A DNA stretch of 64,000 nucleotides from Tsukamurella tyrosinosolvens (lineage in GTDB: Bacteria > Actinomycetota > Actinomycetes > Mycobacteriales > Mycobacteriaceae): NCBI RefSeq assembly GCF_900104775.1, contig NZ_FNSA01000003.1:1364001-1428000 (forward strand), written 5' to 3'. The position numbers and the translations under genes were made by a program. The notes beneath the pieces were generated by a model, which was given only the letters and a program-made list of their open reading frames with translations, did not search any database and was not told the DNA's origin. Positions 1-8,640 of the stretch are shown here, in pieces; position 1 is the first letter of the stretch; the number at the start of each line of letters is the position of its first letter.

Positions 1-2
1 TC

Positions 3-938
3 GGCGGCGCGCTCGCCGGCGGCTCCCGGATCGCGCTCACCCGCGACTTCGACCCGGACCGGTTCATGGTCGAGGTGCAGCGGTACGGGGTCACCGTCGT
101 CTGCTACACCTGGAACCTCATGCGCGCGGTGCTCGACACCCCCGGCCTGGAGATCCCGCGCTACCACCCGGTGCGCGCCTTCATCGGCTCCGGCATGTCG
201 GCGGAGCTCTCGCGCCGCGTCGGTGAGACCTTCGACGCGCAGGTGGTCGAGTTCTACGCGTCCACCGAGGGCGAGATCGTGCTCGCCAAGGTGCGGGGCG
301 GTAAGCCGGGCGCGAAGGGGCGGCGCCTGCCCGGCAGCGCCGATGTGGCGCTCGTCGACTACTACTTCGACTCCGGCCGGTTCGTCGAGGACGGCGACGG
401 CTTCCTGCAGGAGGTCGGCGACGGCGAGGTGGGCGTGCTCATCGGCCGCGCCGACCCCGATGTCACGCACCGGGACGTGCTGCTGCGGGGCGTCTTCCGG
501 CCGGGCGACGCCTGGTTCTCCACGGGCCACCTCTTCCGGCGCGACGAGGACGGCGACTACTGGCTGGTCGACGACGTCCGCACCGTCGCCGTCACCGACC
601 GCGGACCCGTCTACTCCATCCCGATCACCGACGTGCTGGAGCAGCTCGGGCAGGTCGAGCAGGCCGTCGTCTACCAGGTGCCGGGCGACGGTGCCGACGG
701 TGCGCCGCGCGTCGTCGCCGCCGTCACCGTGCGCGGCGGTGCCGAGCTGAGCGCCGACGAGATCAGCGACGCCTTCGCCGGCCGGCACGGCCAGTACCCC
801 GACGCCGTGCACATCGTCGACGAGGTGCCGCTCACCAGCTGGTACCGCCCGCGCCGCGGCGCGCTGGCCGCGGCCGGTATGCCCGAGCCGGGCCCCACCT
901 CGTGGCGGTTCGACCCGGATCAGCAGCGCTACCACTGA
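3..938 (+). CDS. AMP-binding acyl-CoA synthetase-like protein, C-terminal part
   Basis: Partial gene running in from the left edge; the frame is open from base 3 and the true start lies outside. The visible part resembles the C-terminal half of FATP-type/long-chain acyl-CoA synthetases: an A5-like segment YASTEGE, a GDAWFSTG stretch at the place of the ATP-ribose-binding TGD motif, and a small C-terminal subdomain. Several adenylation residues look altered. TGD reads TGH, the following VDR reads VDD, and the C-terminal catalytic Lys region (normally TGKxxK) reads SWYRPRRG. It may be a non-catalytic or divergent member, or one module of a larger acyltransferase fusion. The family call is fairly safe; substrate and activity are unknown. 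Confidence 0.7.
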   Translation, partial: GGALAGGSRIALTRDFDPDRFMVEVQRYGVTVVCYTWNLMRAVLDTPGLEIPRYHPVRAFIGSGMSAELSRRVGETFDAQVVEFYASTEGEIVLAKVRGGKPGAKGRRLPGSADVALVDYYFDSGRFVEDGDGFLQEVGDGEVGVLIGRADPDVTHRDVLLRGVFRPGDAWFSTGHLFRRDEDGDYWLVDDVRTVAVTDRGPVYSIPITDVLEQLGQVEQAVVYQVPGDGADGAPRVVAAVTVRGGAELSADEISDAFAGRHGQYPDAVHIVDEVPLTSWYRPRRGALAAAGMPEPGPTSWRFDPDQQRYH

Positions 939-997
939 TTCCCGGTCCGCACGGTCGCCGCGGGCGGCCGCCCGGACGGGCGTGCCAAGATGGAGGG

Positions 998-1981
998 GTG
1001 ACTACACCTCGAGGCGCATCCAGGCAGGATCAGGAACGGGCGCTGCGCACCGCCGCCGCGATGGCGGGGGCGGTCGACCTCTCGGGCCTCAAGGCCCGGG
1101 CGGAGGCGAAGGCCGCGCAGCAGGCCCGCCCGGCACCGTCGGGCGAGGCGGGGGAGGCCGGCGGCGCCCCCGGGCCCGACGTGGTCGACGTGACCGACCA
1201 GAGCTTCCCGGCCGAGGTCATCGACCGCTCCGCGAACCAGCTGGTCGTGGTGCTGCTGGCGGCGTCGTACAGCGAGCAGTCCCAGGCGATGTCCGCGGTG
1301 CTCGAGAAGCTCGTGGCGGACGACGCGGGTCGCTGGACGTTGGCCCGGGTCGACGTCGACGGTGCGCCGGGCGTCGCGCAGGCCTTCGGGGCGCAGTCGG
1401 TGCCGATGGTGGTCGCGGTCGCAGCCGGGCGCGCGGTCACGGCCTTCGCCGGGGCGCAGCCGGAGCCGGCCGCGCGGCAGTGGCTCGACGACGTCCTCGC
1501 GCAGCTCCCGCCCGAGTTCGGCGGCGGTGGCGGCGCGGCGACGGGGGAGGCCCCGTCGGATCCGCGGCGCGACGCCGCGGAGCAGCTCGCGGCCGACGGC
1601 GACTACGAGGGCGCCCGCGCGGCCTACGAGGCGATCCTGCACGCGAACCCGGGCGATGCCGAGGCGGCCGCTGCGGTCAAGCAGATGGCCTTCTTCGCGC
1701 GCGCCACTCGCGGTGAGCCCGGGGCGATCGACCGGGCCGACGCGGCGACGGGCGCGACGGGCGAGGAGAAGGTCGCGCTGGCACTGGCCGCCGCCGACGA
1801 GGAGCTCCTCACCGGCTCGCCGAAGGGCGCCTTCGACCGGCTCATCGCCGGGATCCGCGTCACGGCGGGCGACGACCGGTCGGCGCTGCGCACCCGCCTG
1901 CTCGAGCTCTTCGAGCTCTTCGACCCCGCCGATCCCGTGGTGTCGGCGGCGCGCCGCGACCTCGCGGGCGCGCTGTTCTGA
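998..1981 (+). CDS. YbbN/CnoX-like thioredoxin-fold TPR co-chaperone
   Basis: 327 residues from a GTG start; the frame is open further upstream but would run into the preceding gene. Residues ~65-170 form a thioredoxin fold, with VVVLLAASYSEQS where thioredoxins carry WCxxC. The two redox cysteines are serines (SEQS), so disulfide exchange is not expected. Residues ~188-320 are helical TPR-like repeats (DYEGARAAYEAIL, GEEKVALALAAADEEL). This is the arrangement of YbbN/CnoX, which binds unfolding clients and hands them to chaperones. The M. tuberculosis homologue (Rv1324) lies just before the glgB-glgE cluster, as here, although about 9 kb of other genes now intervene. Cytoplasmic; no signal peptide. 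Confidence 0.82.
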   Translation: MTTPRGASRQDQERALRTAAAMAGAVDLSGLKARAEAKAAQQARPAPSGEAGEAGGAPGPDVVDVTDQSFPAEVIDRSANQLVVVLLAASYSEQSQAMSAVLEKLVADDAGRWTLARVDVDGAPGVAQAFGAQSVPMVVAVAAGRAVTAFAGAQPEPAARQWLDDVLAQLPPEFGGGGGAATGEAPSDPRRDAAEQLAADGDYEGARAAYEAILHANPGDAEAAAAVKQMAFFARATRGEPGAIDRADAATGATGEEKVALALAAADEELLTGSPKGAFDRLIAGIRVTAGDDRSALRTRLLELFELFDPADPVVSAARRDLAGALF

Positions 1982-2035
1982 CGCGGCCCGGTTCCCGGCC
2001 CCGCACAGGTTCCGTAGGTTTGCGATACTTACCCC

Positions 2036-3292
2036 GTGTCTGACTATGGTGTGTCCCGTCGCGCGGTGCTGGCGGGCCTCGGCGGCCTGACGCTCGCGGG
2101 CGCGCTCGCGGCGTGCGGCGGCGACACCGGACGCGGCGGATCCCGGGGCGATCTGCGCGCCTGGTTCCACCAGTACGGCGAGCAGGGTGCGCCGGAGGCG
2201 CTCGCGCGCTACGCCCGCGACTACCCGGACGGCGGCGTGCGGGTCAGTTCGTTCCCGGGCGACTACGACCAGAAGGTCTCGTCGGCGCTGGTCAGCGGCG
2301 ACGGACCCGACGTCTTCGAGTTCGCCAACGGGCCCACGATCGACATGATCACCTCGGGGCAGGTCGCCGACCTCACCGACCTGCTCGGCGACGCCCGCTC
2401 CGACTTCACCCCTGCCCTGCTCGACCGGATGACCCATGACGGCCGGGTCTACGGCATCCCGCAGGTCACCGACACCCAGCTGCTGGTCTACCGGAAGTCG
2501 ATGCTCGACCAGGCGGGCGTGGTGCCGCCGCGCACGCTCGACGAGTTGGTGTCGGCTGCGCGGGCGCTGAACCGCGGCACCGTCAAGGGGCTCTTCCTCG
2601 GCAACAACGGCGGCGCGGACGTGCTCGGCGGCGTGCTGCTCTGGTCCTCCGGCCGCGACTACCTCACGCCGGACCACAAGCCGGGCTTCGTCGACGAGGA
2701 CGTGGCGGCCGGCCTGCGGACCATGCGCGGCCTGTTCACCTCAGGGGACCTGCTGCTGGGCGCGCCGCAGGACTGGGCCGATCCCGGCGCGCTCATCGCG
2801 GGGCAGACGGCCATGCAGTGGACCGGCCTGTGGGCGCTGCCCGCGATCCGGGCGGCCCTGGGCGACGACATCGGCGTGCGGCCGTTCCCGGCGATCGGGG
2901 CGAACGGCGCCCCGAGCGTGCCCTTCGGGGCGTACGGCACCGTCGTCAACGCCCGCGGCGACGTCGAGCGCGCGAAGAAGTTCGTGCAGTGGCTCTGGGT
3001 CACGCGCACCGACCTGCAGCTCGACTGGGCGCAGGCCTACGGATTGCACGTCCCGGCCCGCCGCTCGCTCGTCCCGCAGGCCACGAAGCTGGCGACGGGC
3101 CTGTACAACGAGGCCGCCGACCTGGTGAACACCGTCGGGCGGCCGCAGACGCCGCTGCTGTGGACGCCGCGGAGCGCCACCGCGTACCGCGACGCGCTCG
3201 ACCGGGTGATCCGGGGCGGTGCCGAGCCGATGGCGGAACTGCGCTCGGTCGCATCGGTCGTCGAGAAGGAACTCGAGCGGTTCCCGCGCTGA
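2036..3292 (+). CDS. ABC sugar importer, substrate-binding lipoprotein (Tat/lipobox)
   Basis: 418 residues from a GTG start. The N-terminus has an SRRAVL twin-arginine motif, a hydrophobic stretch and the lipobox LAAC (Cys27), so the mature protein is probably a Tat-exported lipoprotein on the outer face of the membrane. The rest matches family 1/UgpB-type solute-binding proteins (DGPDVFEFANG near the N-domain, a TAMQWTGLW segment, and a C-terminal helix region). It heads a three-gene operon with two permeases and overlaps the first permease start by one base (TGATG). A GATACT box lies six bases before the GTG, suggesting a leaderless transcript. The ligand is not readable; carbohydrate is inferred from the family. 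Confidence 0.88.
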   Translation: MSDYGVSRRAVLAGLGGLTLAGALAACGGDTGRGGSRGDLRAWFHQYGEQGAPEALARYARDYPDGGVRVSSFPGDYDQKVSSALVSGDGPDVFEFANGPTIDMITSGQVADLTDLLGDARSDFTPALLDRMTHDGRVYGIPQVTDTQLLVYRKSMLDQAGVVPPRTLDELVSAARALNRGTVKGLFLGNNGGADVLGGVLLWSSGRDYLTPDHKPGFVDEDVAAGLRTMRGLFTSGDLLLGAPQDWADPGALIAGQTAMQWTGLWALPAIRAALGDDIGVRPFPAIGANGAPSVPFGAYGTVVNARGDVERAKKFVQWLWVTRTDLQLDWAQAYGLHVPARRSLVPQATKLATGLYNEAADLVNTVGRPQTPLLWTPRSATAYRDALDRVIRGGAEPMAELRSVASVVEKELERFPR

Positions 3293-4242
3293 TGCCCGTC
3301 CGCAACGCCCCCGCCCGCGACGCCCCCGAAGCCGGCGGGACGTGGCGCGACTCGCCGCACCTCAGGTTCTGGTTGATGACGGGGCCCTTCCTCGCGGGCC
3401 TCGCGGTCTTCGTGCTCGTCCCCATCGGCTGGAGCGTCTGGCTGAGCCTGTTCGACGCGCACAACACGGTGACGCCGACCGAGTTCGTGGGGCTGGAGAA
3501 CTACCGGGACATGCTGGCGGACCCCGCCTTCCGCTCGAGCCTGGTCACGTTCGTCGTCTTCGCGGCGATCGTCGTGCCGCTGACCTTCGCCGGCTCGCTC
3601 GCGCTGGCGGTGCTGGTCAACGGCGTGCGCCGGTTCCAGGCGTTCTTCCGGTCGGTGTTCTTCCTGCCGCTGGCGTGCAGCTACGTCGCCGCGTCGTTGA
3701 TCTGGCGCGGCTCGATCTTCCCCGGCGTGCCGACCGGCGTCGCGAACACGGCGCTGCGCGCGGTGGGCGTCGAGCCGGTCGCGTGGCTGTCGGTGGTGGA
3801 TCCGCCGTGGTACTGGCTGGTGCTGGTCACGCTGCGCCTGTGGCTCCAGCTCGGCTTCTACATGATCCTGTTCCTCGCGGCCCTGCAGCGCGTGCCGCGG
3901 CACCTGTACGAGGCGGCCGCCCTCGACGGCGCCTCCGCGTGGACGACGTTCGCGCGGATAACCCTGCCGCAGCTGCGCGCCGTCTCCGTCGCGGTGCTCC
4001 TGTTGGCGACGGTCAACGCCTTCCAGGCCTTCGACGAGTTCTACGGCGTGATGGCCACGGCACAGGGGTATCCGCCCTACGCCCGCCCGCCGCTGGTCTA
4101 CCTCTACTACGTCGCGGTGGGCGACGGCCAGGACTTCGGGCACGGCGGCGCGGGTGGGGTGCTGCTCACGGCGCTGATCGTGGTCGTCGCCCTCGCGCAG
4201 GGCCGGTTCACCGGGCTGTTCCGCACGCGGGACGCGCGATGA
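3292..4242 (+). CDS. ABC sugar importer permease (MalF/UgpA type)
   Basis: 316 residues, six or so membrane segments. Members of this family form one half of the membrane channel of carbohydrate importers. The cytoplasmic EAA loop that docks the ATPase is clear: YEAAALDGASAWTTFARITLP. The ATG overlaps the TGA of the binding-protein gene, and the next permease starts inside this gene's stop (ATGA), so the three are translationally coupled. The open frame extends to 2818, but that part is a shadow of the binding-protein gene. Confidence 0.9.
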   Translation: MPVRNAPARDAPEAGGTWRDSPHLRFWLMTGPFLAGLAVFVLVPIGWSVWLSLFDAHNTVTPTEFVGLENYRDMLADPAFRSSLVTFVVFAAIVVPLTFAGSLALAVLVNGVRRFQAFFRSVFFLPLACSYVAASLIWRGSIFPGVPTGVANTALRAVGVEPVAWLSVVDPPWYWLVLVTLRLWLQLGFYMILFLAALQRVPRHLYEAAALDGASAWTTFARITLPQLRAVSVAVLLLATVNAFQAFDEFYGVMATAQGYPPYARPPLVYLYYVAVGDGQDFGHGGAGGVLLTALIVVVALAQGRFTGLFRTRDAR

Positions 4243-5063
4243 GCGGGCCGGGCGCCGCCCGCGTGGGGAGGTACGTCCTGCTCGCCGGGCTCGCGGCGCT
4301 GTTCCTGCTGCCGCTGTACCTGCTGGCCCGCGGCGCGCTCGGCACGTCCATGGACGTCGCGACGGGGGACTGGCTGCCGCGCCGCCCCGACGGCGACGCC
4401 TTCCGGCAGGTGTTCTCCGACGACGCGCGCCCGCTCGCCCGGGCGCTCCTCAACTCGACGGCGGTGGCCGTGCTGCAGACGGTCGGCACCGTCGCCGTCG
4501 CCCTGCCCGCCGGCTACGCCTTCGCCCGCATCCGGGTGGCGTACGCGGGGCGGGTCTTCGCGGTCGTGCTCGTGACCCTGCTCGTCCCCGCGGCGGTCAC
4601 CTTCGTCCCGACCTTCGTCATGGTGTCCACGCTCGGCTGGGTGTCGTCCCTGCAGGGGCTGGTCGTGCCGGGCCTGTTCCAGGCCACGGCGGTCTTCCTC
4701 TTCCGCCAGCACTTCCTGGGCCTTCCCCGGGAGCTCGAGGAGGCCGCCGTGCTCGACGGGGCCGGGCCCGCCCGGATCTTCCGCGCCATCGCGCTGCCCG
4801 GGGCCGGGCCGGTGACGGCCGCCGTCGCCACCATCACCTTCGTCGGGAGCTGGAACGCGTTCCTCTGGCCGCTCGTGATCGGGCAGGACCCGCAGTCCTG
4901 GACGGTGCAGTTGGTGCTGTCGAGCTACATCACGGCGCAGTCGGTGAACGTACCCGCCATGTTCGCGGCCGCCCTGGTATCGATCGCCCCGCTCCTGGCG
5001 TTCTTCCTGGTAGCGCAGCGATGGATCGCTGCGGGCGTGGAACGGACCGGGATCTCCGGGTAA
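4239..5063 (+). CDS. ABC sugar importer permease (MalG/UgpE type)
   Basis: 274 residues with six predicted membrane segments and the EAA loop LEEAAVLDGAGPARIFRAIALP. It pairs with the preceding MalF-type permease to form the heterodimeric pore. The start ATG lies four bases inside the upstream gene (ATGA). No ATP-binding subunit follows: the operon ends here, with an 18-bp perfect palindrome beginning five bases after the TAA. The importer probably uses an ATPase encoded elsewhere, as MsiK-dependent sugar importers of actinobacteria do. Confidence 0.9.
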   Translation: MSGPGAARVGRYVLLAGLAALFLLPLYLLARGALGTSMDVATGDWLPRRPDGDAFRQVFSDDARPLARALLNSTAVAVLQTVGTVAVALPAGYAFARIRVAYAGRVFAVVLVTLLVPAAVTFVPTFVMVSTLGWVSSLQGLVVPGLFQATAVFLFRQHFLGLPRELEEAAVLDGAGPARIFRAIALPGAGPVTAAVATITFVGSWNAFLWPLVIGQDPQSWTVQLVLSSYITAQSVNVPAMFAAALVSIAPLLAFFLVAQRWIAAGVERTGISG

Positions 5064-5067
5064 CGGC

Positions 5068-5085
5068 CCGTGACGCGCGTCACGG
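5068..5085 (+). terminator. Hairpin after the ABC importer operon
   Basis: CCGTGACGCGCGTCACGG is a perfect palindrome beginning five bases after the stop codon. It can fold as a 7-bp stem with a 4-base GCGC loop. No T-run follows, which is usual for actinobacterial terminators. Confidence 0.5.
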
Positions 5086-5213
5086 CCGCCTGCGCCGCGC
5101 GGACCGGGACACGCCGAGGGCGCTGATAGGCGGATTCGCTGGATCTATCGGGTGCATCGGCCTAGTCTGAACCGGTTCTGTTCGGTCCTCCGCGGACCGG
5201 GCGAGAGGAGACG

Positions 5214-6172
5214 ATGATGTCGGTCACCGAGCATCGCGGCGTGAGCGTTCAGTCGGCGCTGGCCATCGCGGGCGCGCGCCTGCTGCTCAAGCCCCTGATC
5301 GCGCTCTACCCGGTGCGGACGTGGTCGTTCGCGCCGCTCGCCCTGGGCGAGGGCCTCGCGAACCTCATCGGGTGGATGCCGACCGATGTCGAGGTGGAGC
5401 GGATCGAGCTCGCCGGCGTGCCCGTGGAGCGACTCGTGCCGACCGCGGGCGACCTCCGGCCCGACGTCGCGATCTGCTACTACCACGGCGGCGCCTTCCT
5501 CGCCGGTGGGCCGAGCACGCACCGCCGCGTCGCCGCCGCCCTCGCGCGGACCCTGGGCGTCACCGTCTTCAACGTCGACTACCGCCAGCGCCCGCCGTGG
5601 GCGTCGGCACCTCCGTCGACGACGGTTACCGCGTGTACCGGGCCGTCACGGACTCCGGGCGCTACCGGCAGGTCGCCGTGGGCGGCGACTCCGCGGGCGG
5701 CTACATCTCCGCCAAGGTGGTCGAGCTGGCCTACCTCGATGCGGTGCGCACCCCGGCCGCGTACTTCGGCTTCTCGCCGCTGCTGACGCCGACCGTCACC
5801 GACGACGACCCGCGGCACGACATCGACGACGCCTACCTCACCGCGGGCAAGCTCGCCGGGCTCCGGGACTTCTTCGACCGTGGGCCGGTCGCGTTCCGCG
5901 GCCACGACGACGCCACCGAGATCGAGCCCTCGGCGTTCCCGCCGGCGCTCGTCATCGCCTGTACCGATGAGATGCTGCGCATCGACGCCGAGCGCCTGCA
6001 CGAGCGCCTCGACCGCGCGGGCAGGCCCTGCGACCTGCACCTGTATCAGGGCGGCGTGCACGCCTTCCCCGTGCTCGCCGGCGCGACGCCCGAGAGCGCG
6101 CAGGCCGTCCAGATCACCACGCTGTTCCTCGAGGCGGCGTTCGACGCCCGCCTGCAGTACCGCGCCGCCTGA
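5214..6172 (+). pseudogene. HSL-family alpha/beta hydrolase (LipW-like esterase), single-base frameshift
   Basis: Two overlapping frames together make one hormone-sensitive-lipase-type esterase of about 319 residues. Frame 1 (from ATG 5214, RBS GAGGAG) carries the oxyanion-hole motif YYHGGAF and reads to NVDYRQ. The protein then continues in the -1 frame as VGVGTSVDDGYRVYRAV, with nucleophile motif GGDSAGG, an acidic segment CTDEM and catalytic His in GGVHAF. Inserting one base between 5589 and 5590 (CGC to CNG CCC) restores RQLPAVGVG, the expected family sequence, so exactly one base appears lost. It is either a real recent pseudogene or a sequencing error; intact codon use on both sides argues that inactivation is recent or artefactual. 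Confidence 0.78.
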
Positions 6173-6227
6173 CCACGGCATCACCCGGGGCGACGCCGGG
6201 CGGCGGCGTCCCGCCTAGGCTGGGGCC

Positions 6228-7646
6228 ATGCTGCTGCCGCACACGATCACGCCCGTCCCGCCCGGCTCCGACGGTGAGCCGGCCGTCACCGTCGGCGGGC
6301 GCACCCTGACCCGGACCGAGCTGATCGGTGCCACCACGGCCGTCGCCGAGCGGCTGAACGGCCTCGGCGTGCGCGGCCCCGTCGCCGTGTGGGCCGAGCC
6401 GACGCTCGCCACCGTCATCGCGATCGTCGGCGGCCTCCGCGCGGGCGTCCCCGTCGTGCCCGTGCCGCCGGACTCGGGGACCGCCGAGATCGCCCACGTG
6501 CTCACGGATTCGGGCGCCCAGGCGTGGCTCGGCGCGACCCCGCAGGACCCGCACGGCCTGCCCGCGGTCCCGGTCCGCGAGCACGCCCGCGGCTGGCACG
6601 CGCTGCCGGAACCGCCCGCGGCCGCGACCGCGCTCCTGATGTACACCTCGGGCACGACCGGTGCGCCGAAGGGCGTCCCGATCCGCCGGGAGGCCATCGC
6701 CGCGTGCATCGACGGGCTCGCCGACGCGTGGGCCTGGACCGCGAACGATACCCTCGTGCACGGCCTCCCGCTGTTCCACGTCCACGGCCTCATCCTCGGC
6801 GTCCTCGGCCCGCTCCGCGTCGGCAGCCCGCTGGTGCACACCGGCAAGCCGACCCCCGAGGCGTACGCGGCCGCGGGCGGCACGATGTACTTCGGCGTGC
6901 CCACCGTCTGGTCCCGCATCGCGCGCGATCCGGAATCCGCTGCGGCACTGCGTGACGCCCGGGTCCTCATCTCCGGCAGCGCGCCGCTCCCCGCGCCCGT
7001 CTTCGAGCGGATCCGCGAGCTCACCGGCCACGAGATCATCGAGCGCTACGGCATGACGGAGACCCTCATCACCGTGAGCGCCCGCGTCGACGGGGAGCGC
7101 CGCCCCGGCTGGGTGGGCCTCCCGATCACCGGCGTCGAGTCGCGGATCATCGCGGAATCGGGCGACGAGGCGCCGCACGACGGCGAAGCGATCGGCGCGC
7201 TGCAGATCCGCGGGCCGATGGTCGGGACGCAGTACCTGAACCGGCCCGACGCCACCGCCGAATCCTGGGTGGGCGACGGCTGGTTCGACACCGGCGACGT
7301 CGCGGTCATCGACGAGAGCGGCTTCCACCGCATCGTCGGCCGCGCCTCGACCGACCTCATCAAGACGGGCGGCTTCCGCGTCGGCGCCGGCGAGATCGAG
7401 GCCGCGCTGCTGGGCCACGCCGACGTCCGCGAGGCCGCCGTCGTCGGCCTCCCCGACGACGACCTCGGGCAGCGCCTGGTCGCCTTCCTGGTCTCCGACG
7501 GTCCGCGCGACGATGCGGCCGCCGCCGCGATCGTCGAGTTCGTGGGGGAGACGCTGTCGAAGCACAAGCGCCCCCGCGAGATCCGCTTCGTCGACGACCT
7601 CCCGCGCAACCCGATGGGCAAGGTGCAGAAGAAGCTGCTCCTCTAG
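6228..7646 (+). CDS. fadD36: FadD36-like acyl-CoA synthetase
   Basis: 472 residues. Complete adenylate-forming enzyme: P-loop YTSGTTGAPKG (~138-148), YGMTET (~273), GWFDTGD (~351), hinge and C-terminal catalytic Lys in NPMGKVQKK (~464). It activates a carboxylic acid as acyl-adenylate and transfers it to CoA. Length and N-terminus resemble mycobacterial FadD36 and the MatB-like short-acid ligases; the precise acid is not readable. A TAGGCT box ends six bases before the ATG with no Shine-Dalgarno, so a leaderless mRNA is likely. It converges on the LysR gene with a 10-base gap. Confidence 0.85.
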   Translation: MLLPHTITPVPPGSDGEPAVTVGGRTLTRTELIGATTAVAERLNGLGVRGPVAVWAEPTLATVIAIVGGLRAGVPVVPVPPDSGTAEIAHVLTDSGAQAWLGATPQDPHGLPAVPVREHARGWHALPEPPAAATALLMYTSGTTGAPKGVPIRREAIAACIDGLADAWAWTANDTLVHGLPLFHVHGLILGVLGPLRVGSPLVHTGKPTPEAYAAAGGTMYFGVPTVWSRIARDPESAAALRDARVLISGSAPLPAPVFERIRELTGHEIIERYGMTETLITVSARVDGERRPGWVGLPITGVESRIIAESGDEAPHDGEAIGALQIRGPMVGTQYLNRPDATAESWVGDGWFDTGDVAVIDESGFHRIVGRASTDLIKTGGFRVGAGEIEAALLGHADVREAAVVGLPDDDLGQRLVAFLVSDGPRDDAAAAAIVEFVGETLSKHKRPREIRFVDDLPRNPMGKVQKKLLL

Positions 7647-7656
7647 GCGGGCCCGC

Positions 7657-8550
7657 TCACGGTCCCGGCGTCCCGGCCGCTTCGAGGAGGAAGTCGTGCA
7701 GGTGCCGGGTGGCCGGGGCGAGGGTGGCCGTCGCCCGCGCGAGGGCGATGGCGCGGCGGTGTTCGCCCGCGAGCGGCACCTCCACCACCCCCGACGGTGC
7801 GCGGTCGTCGTGCGGGAGCAGGGCGACGCCCAGTCCGCGGGCGATGAGTTCGCGGATCGTCGCGAACTCGGTCACCTCCACCGCGATCGCCGGCGCGAAC
7901 CCGGCCGCGGCGCACCAGCGTTCGGTGCTGCCGCGCAGGTGGTAGTCGGGCGGGTTGGCGATGAAGGTCTCGGACCGCAGCTGCGCCAGCCGGATCCGCG
8001 GGGCGGCTGCGAGCGGGTGCGTGCGGGGGAGGGCGGCGAGGATCTCCTGGGAGCCGATCACGGTGTGCGGCAGCCGCTCCGGCGGTGGGATGGTGACGGC
8101 GAGGTCCAGTACGCCGGTCTCGAGGTCGCGGACGAGCTCGGAACCGTGTCCCTGCTTGAGGGTCACGGTGATCCCGGGATGCGCGTGGCGGAACGCGGAG
8201 AGCAGATCCGGGAGCCGGCCGGAGCCCATGGTGAGGGGGAAGCCGAACCGGACGGTGCCGTGCTCGCCGTCGCCCTCGCCGACCACGGCGTCGACGGCGA
8301 GCCCCAGCTCGCGCAGGGGCTCCCGGATGCGGCGGGCCAGCTCCTCGCCCGCGACGGTCAGGTGCACGGTGCGCCCGGCGTGTACGAGCAGCGGCGTCTT
8401 CAGATCGGCCTCGAGGGCGTGGATCCGACGGCTCATGGACGACTGCGGGATGCCGAGGGCGGCCGCGGCGCGGGTCATGTGCCCGTCGTGCGCCGCGAGG
8501 GCCGCGAGGGCGTGGAGCTGCGGCGCGAGGAGGCTCAACCAGTGATCCAT
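7657..8550 (-). CDS. LysR-family transcriptional regulator
   Basis: 297 residues. An N-terminal winged helix-turn-helix (AAALGIPQSSMSRRIHALEADL, roughly residues 26-48) is followed by a LysR substrate-binding domain with the usual IPPP and GLGVALLP segments. It is transcribed divergently from the mqo gene across a 90-bp gap. A perfect dyad, TGATCC-N6-GGATCA, covers its own start codon. By LysR convention it probably controls both itself and mqo in response to a small effector, but the effector is unknown. Confidence 0.88.
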   Translation of the reverse strand: MDHWLSLLAPQLHALAALAAHDGHMTRAAAALGIPQSSMSRRIHALEADLKTPLLVHAGRTVHLTVAGEELARRIREPLRELGLAVDAVVGEGDGEHGTVRFGFPLTMGSGRLPDLLSAFRHAHPGITVTLKQGHGSELVRDLETGVLDLAVTIPPPERLPHTVIGSQEILAALPRTHPLAAAPRIRLAQLRSETFIANPPDYHLRGSTERWCAAAGFAPAIAVEVTEFATIRELIARGLGVALLPHDDRAPSGVVEVPLAGEHRRAIALARATATLAPATRHLHDFLLEAAGTPGP

Positions 8551-8560
8551 ATTCGGATCA
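8543..8560. promoter_or_regulatory. Perfect dyad over the lysR start codon
   Basis: TGATCC (8543-8548) and GGATCA (8555-8560) are exact inverted arms with a 6-base spacer that contains part of the lysR ATG. Position and symmetry suit an autoregulatory LysR site shared with the divergent mqo promoter. No binding evidence beyond symmetry. Confidence 0.45.
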
Positions 8561-8640
8561 TATCCCCGCGATTCCTCATTGGACGGATGAGTCGTGGGCG
8601 GCCGATGCTGGACCTCGACACCCCACACGAGGAGGATCCG

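Noticed and set aside
7513-8640. Rightward extension of the mqo frame to 7513
   Set aside because: It would run through the LysR gene; mqo has a strong ribosome site and canonical N-terminus at 8641.
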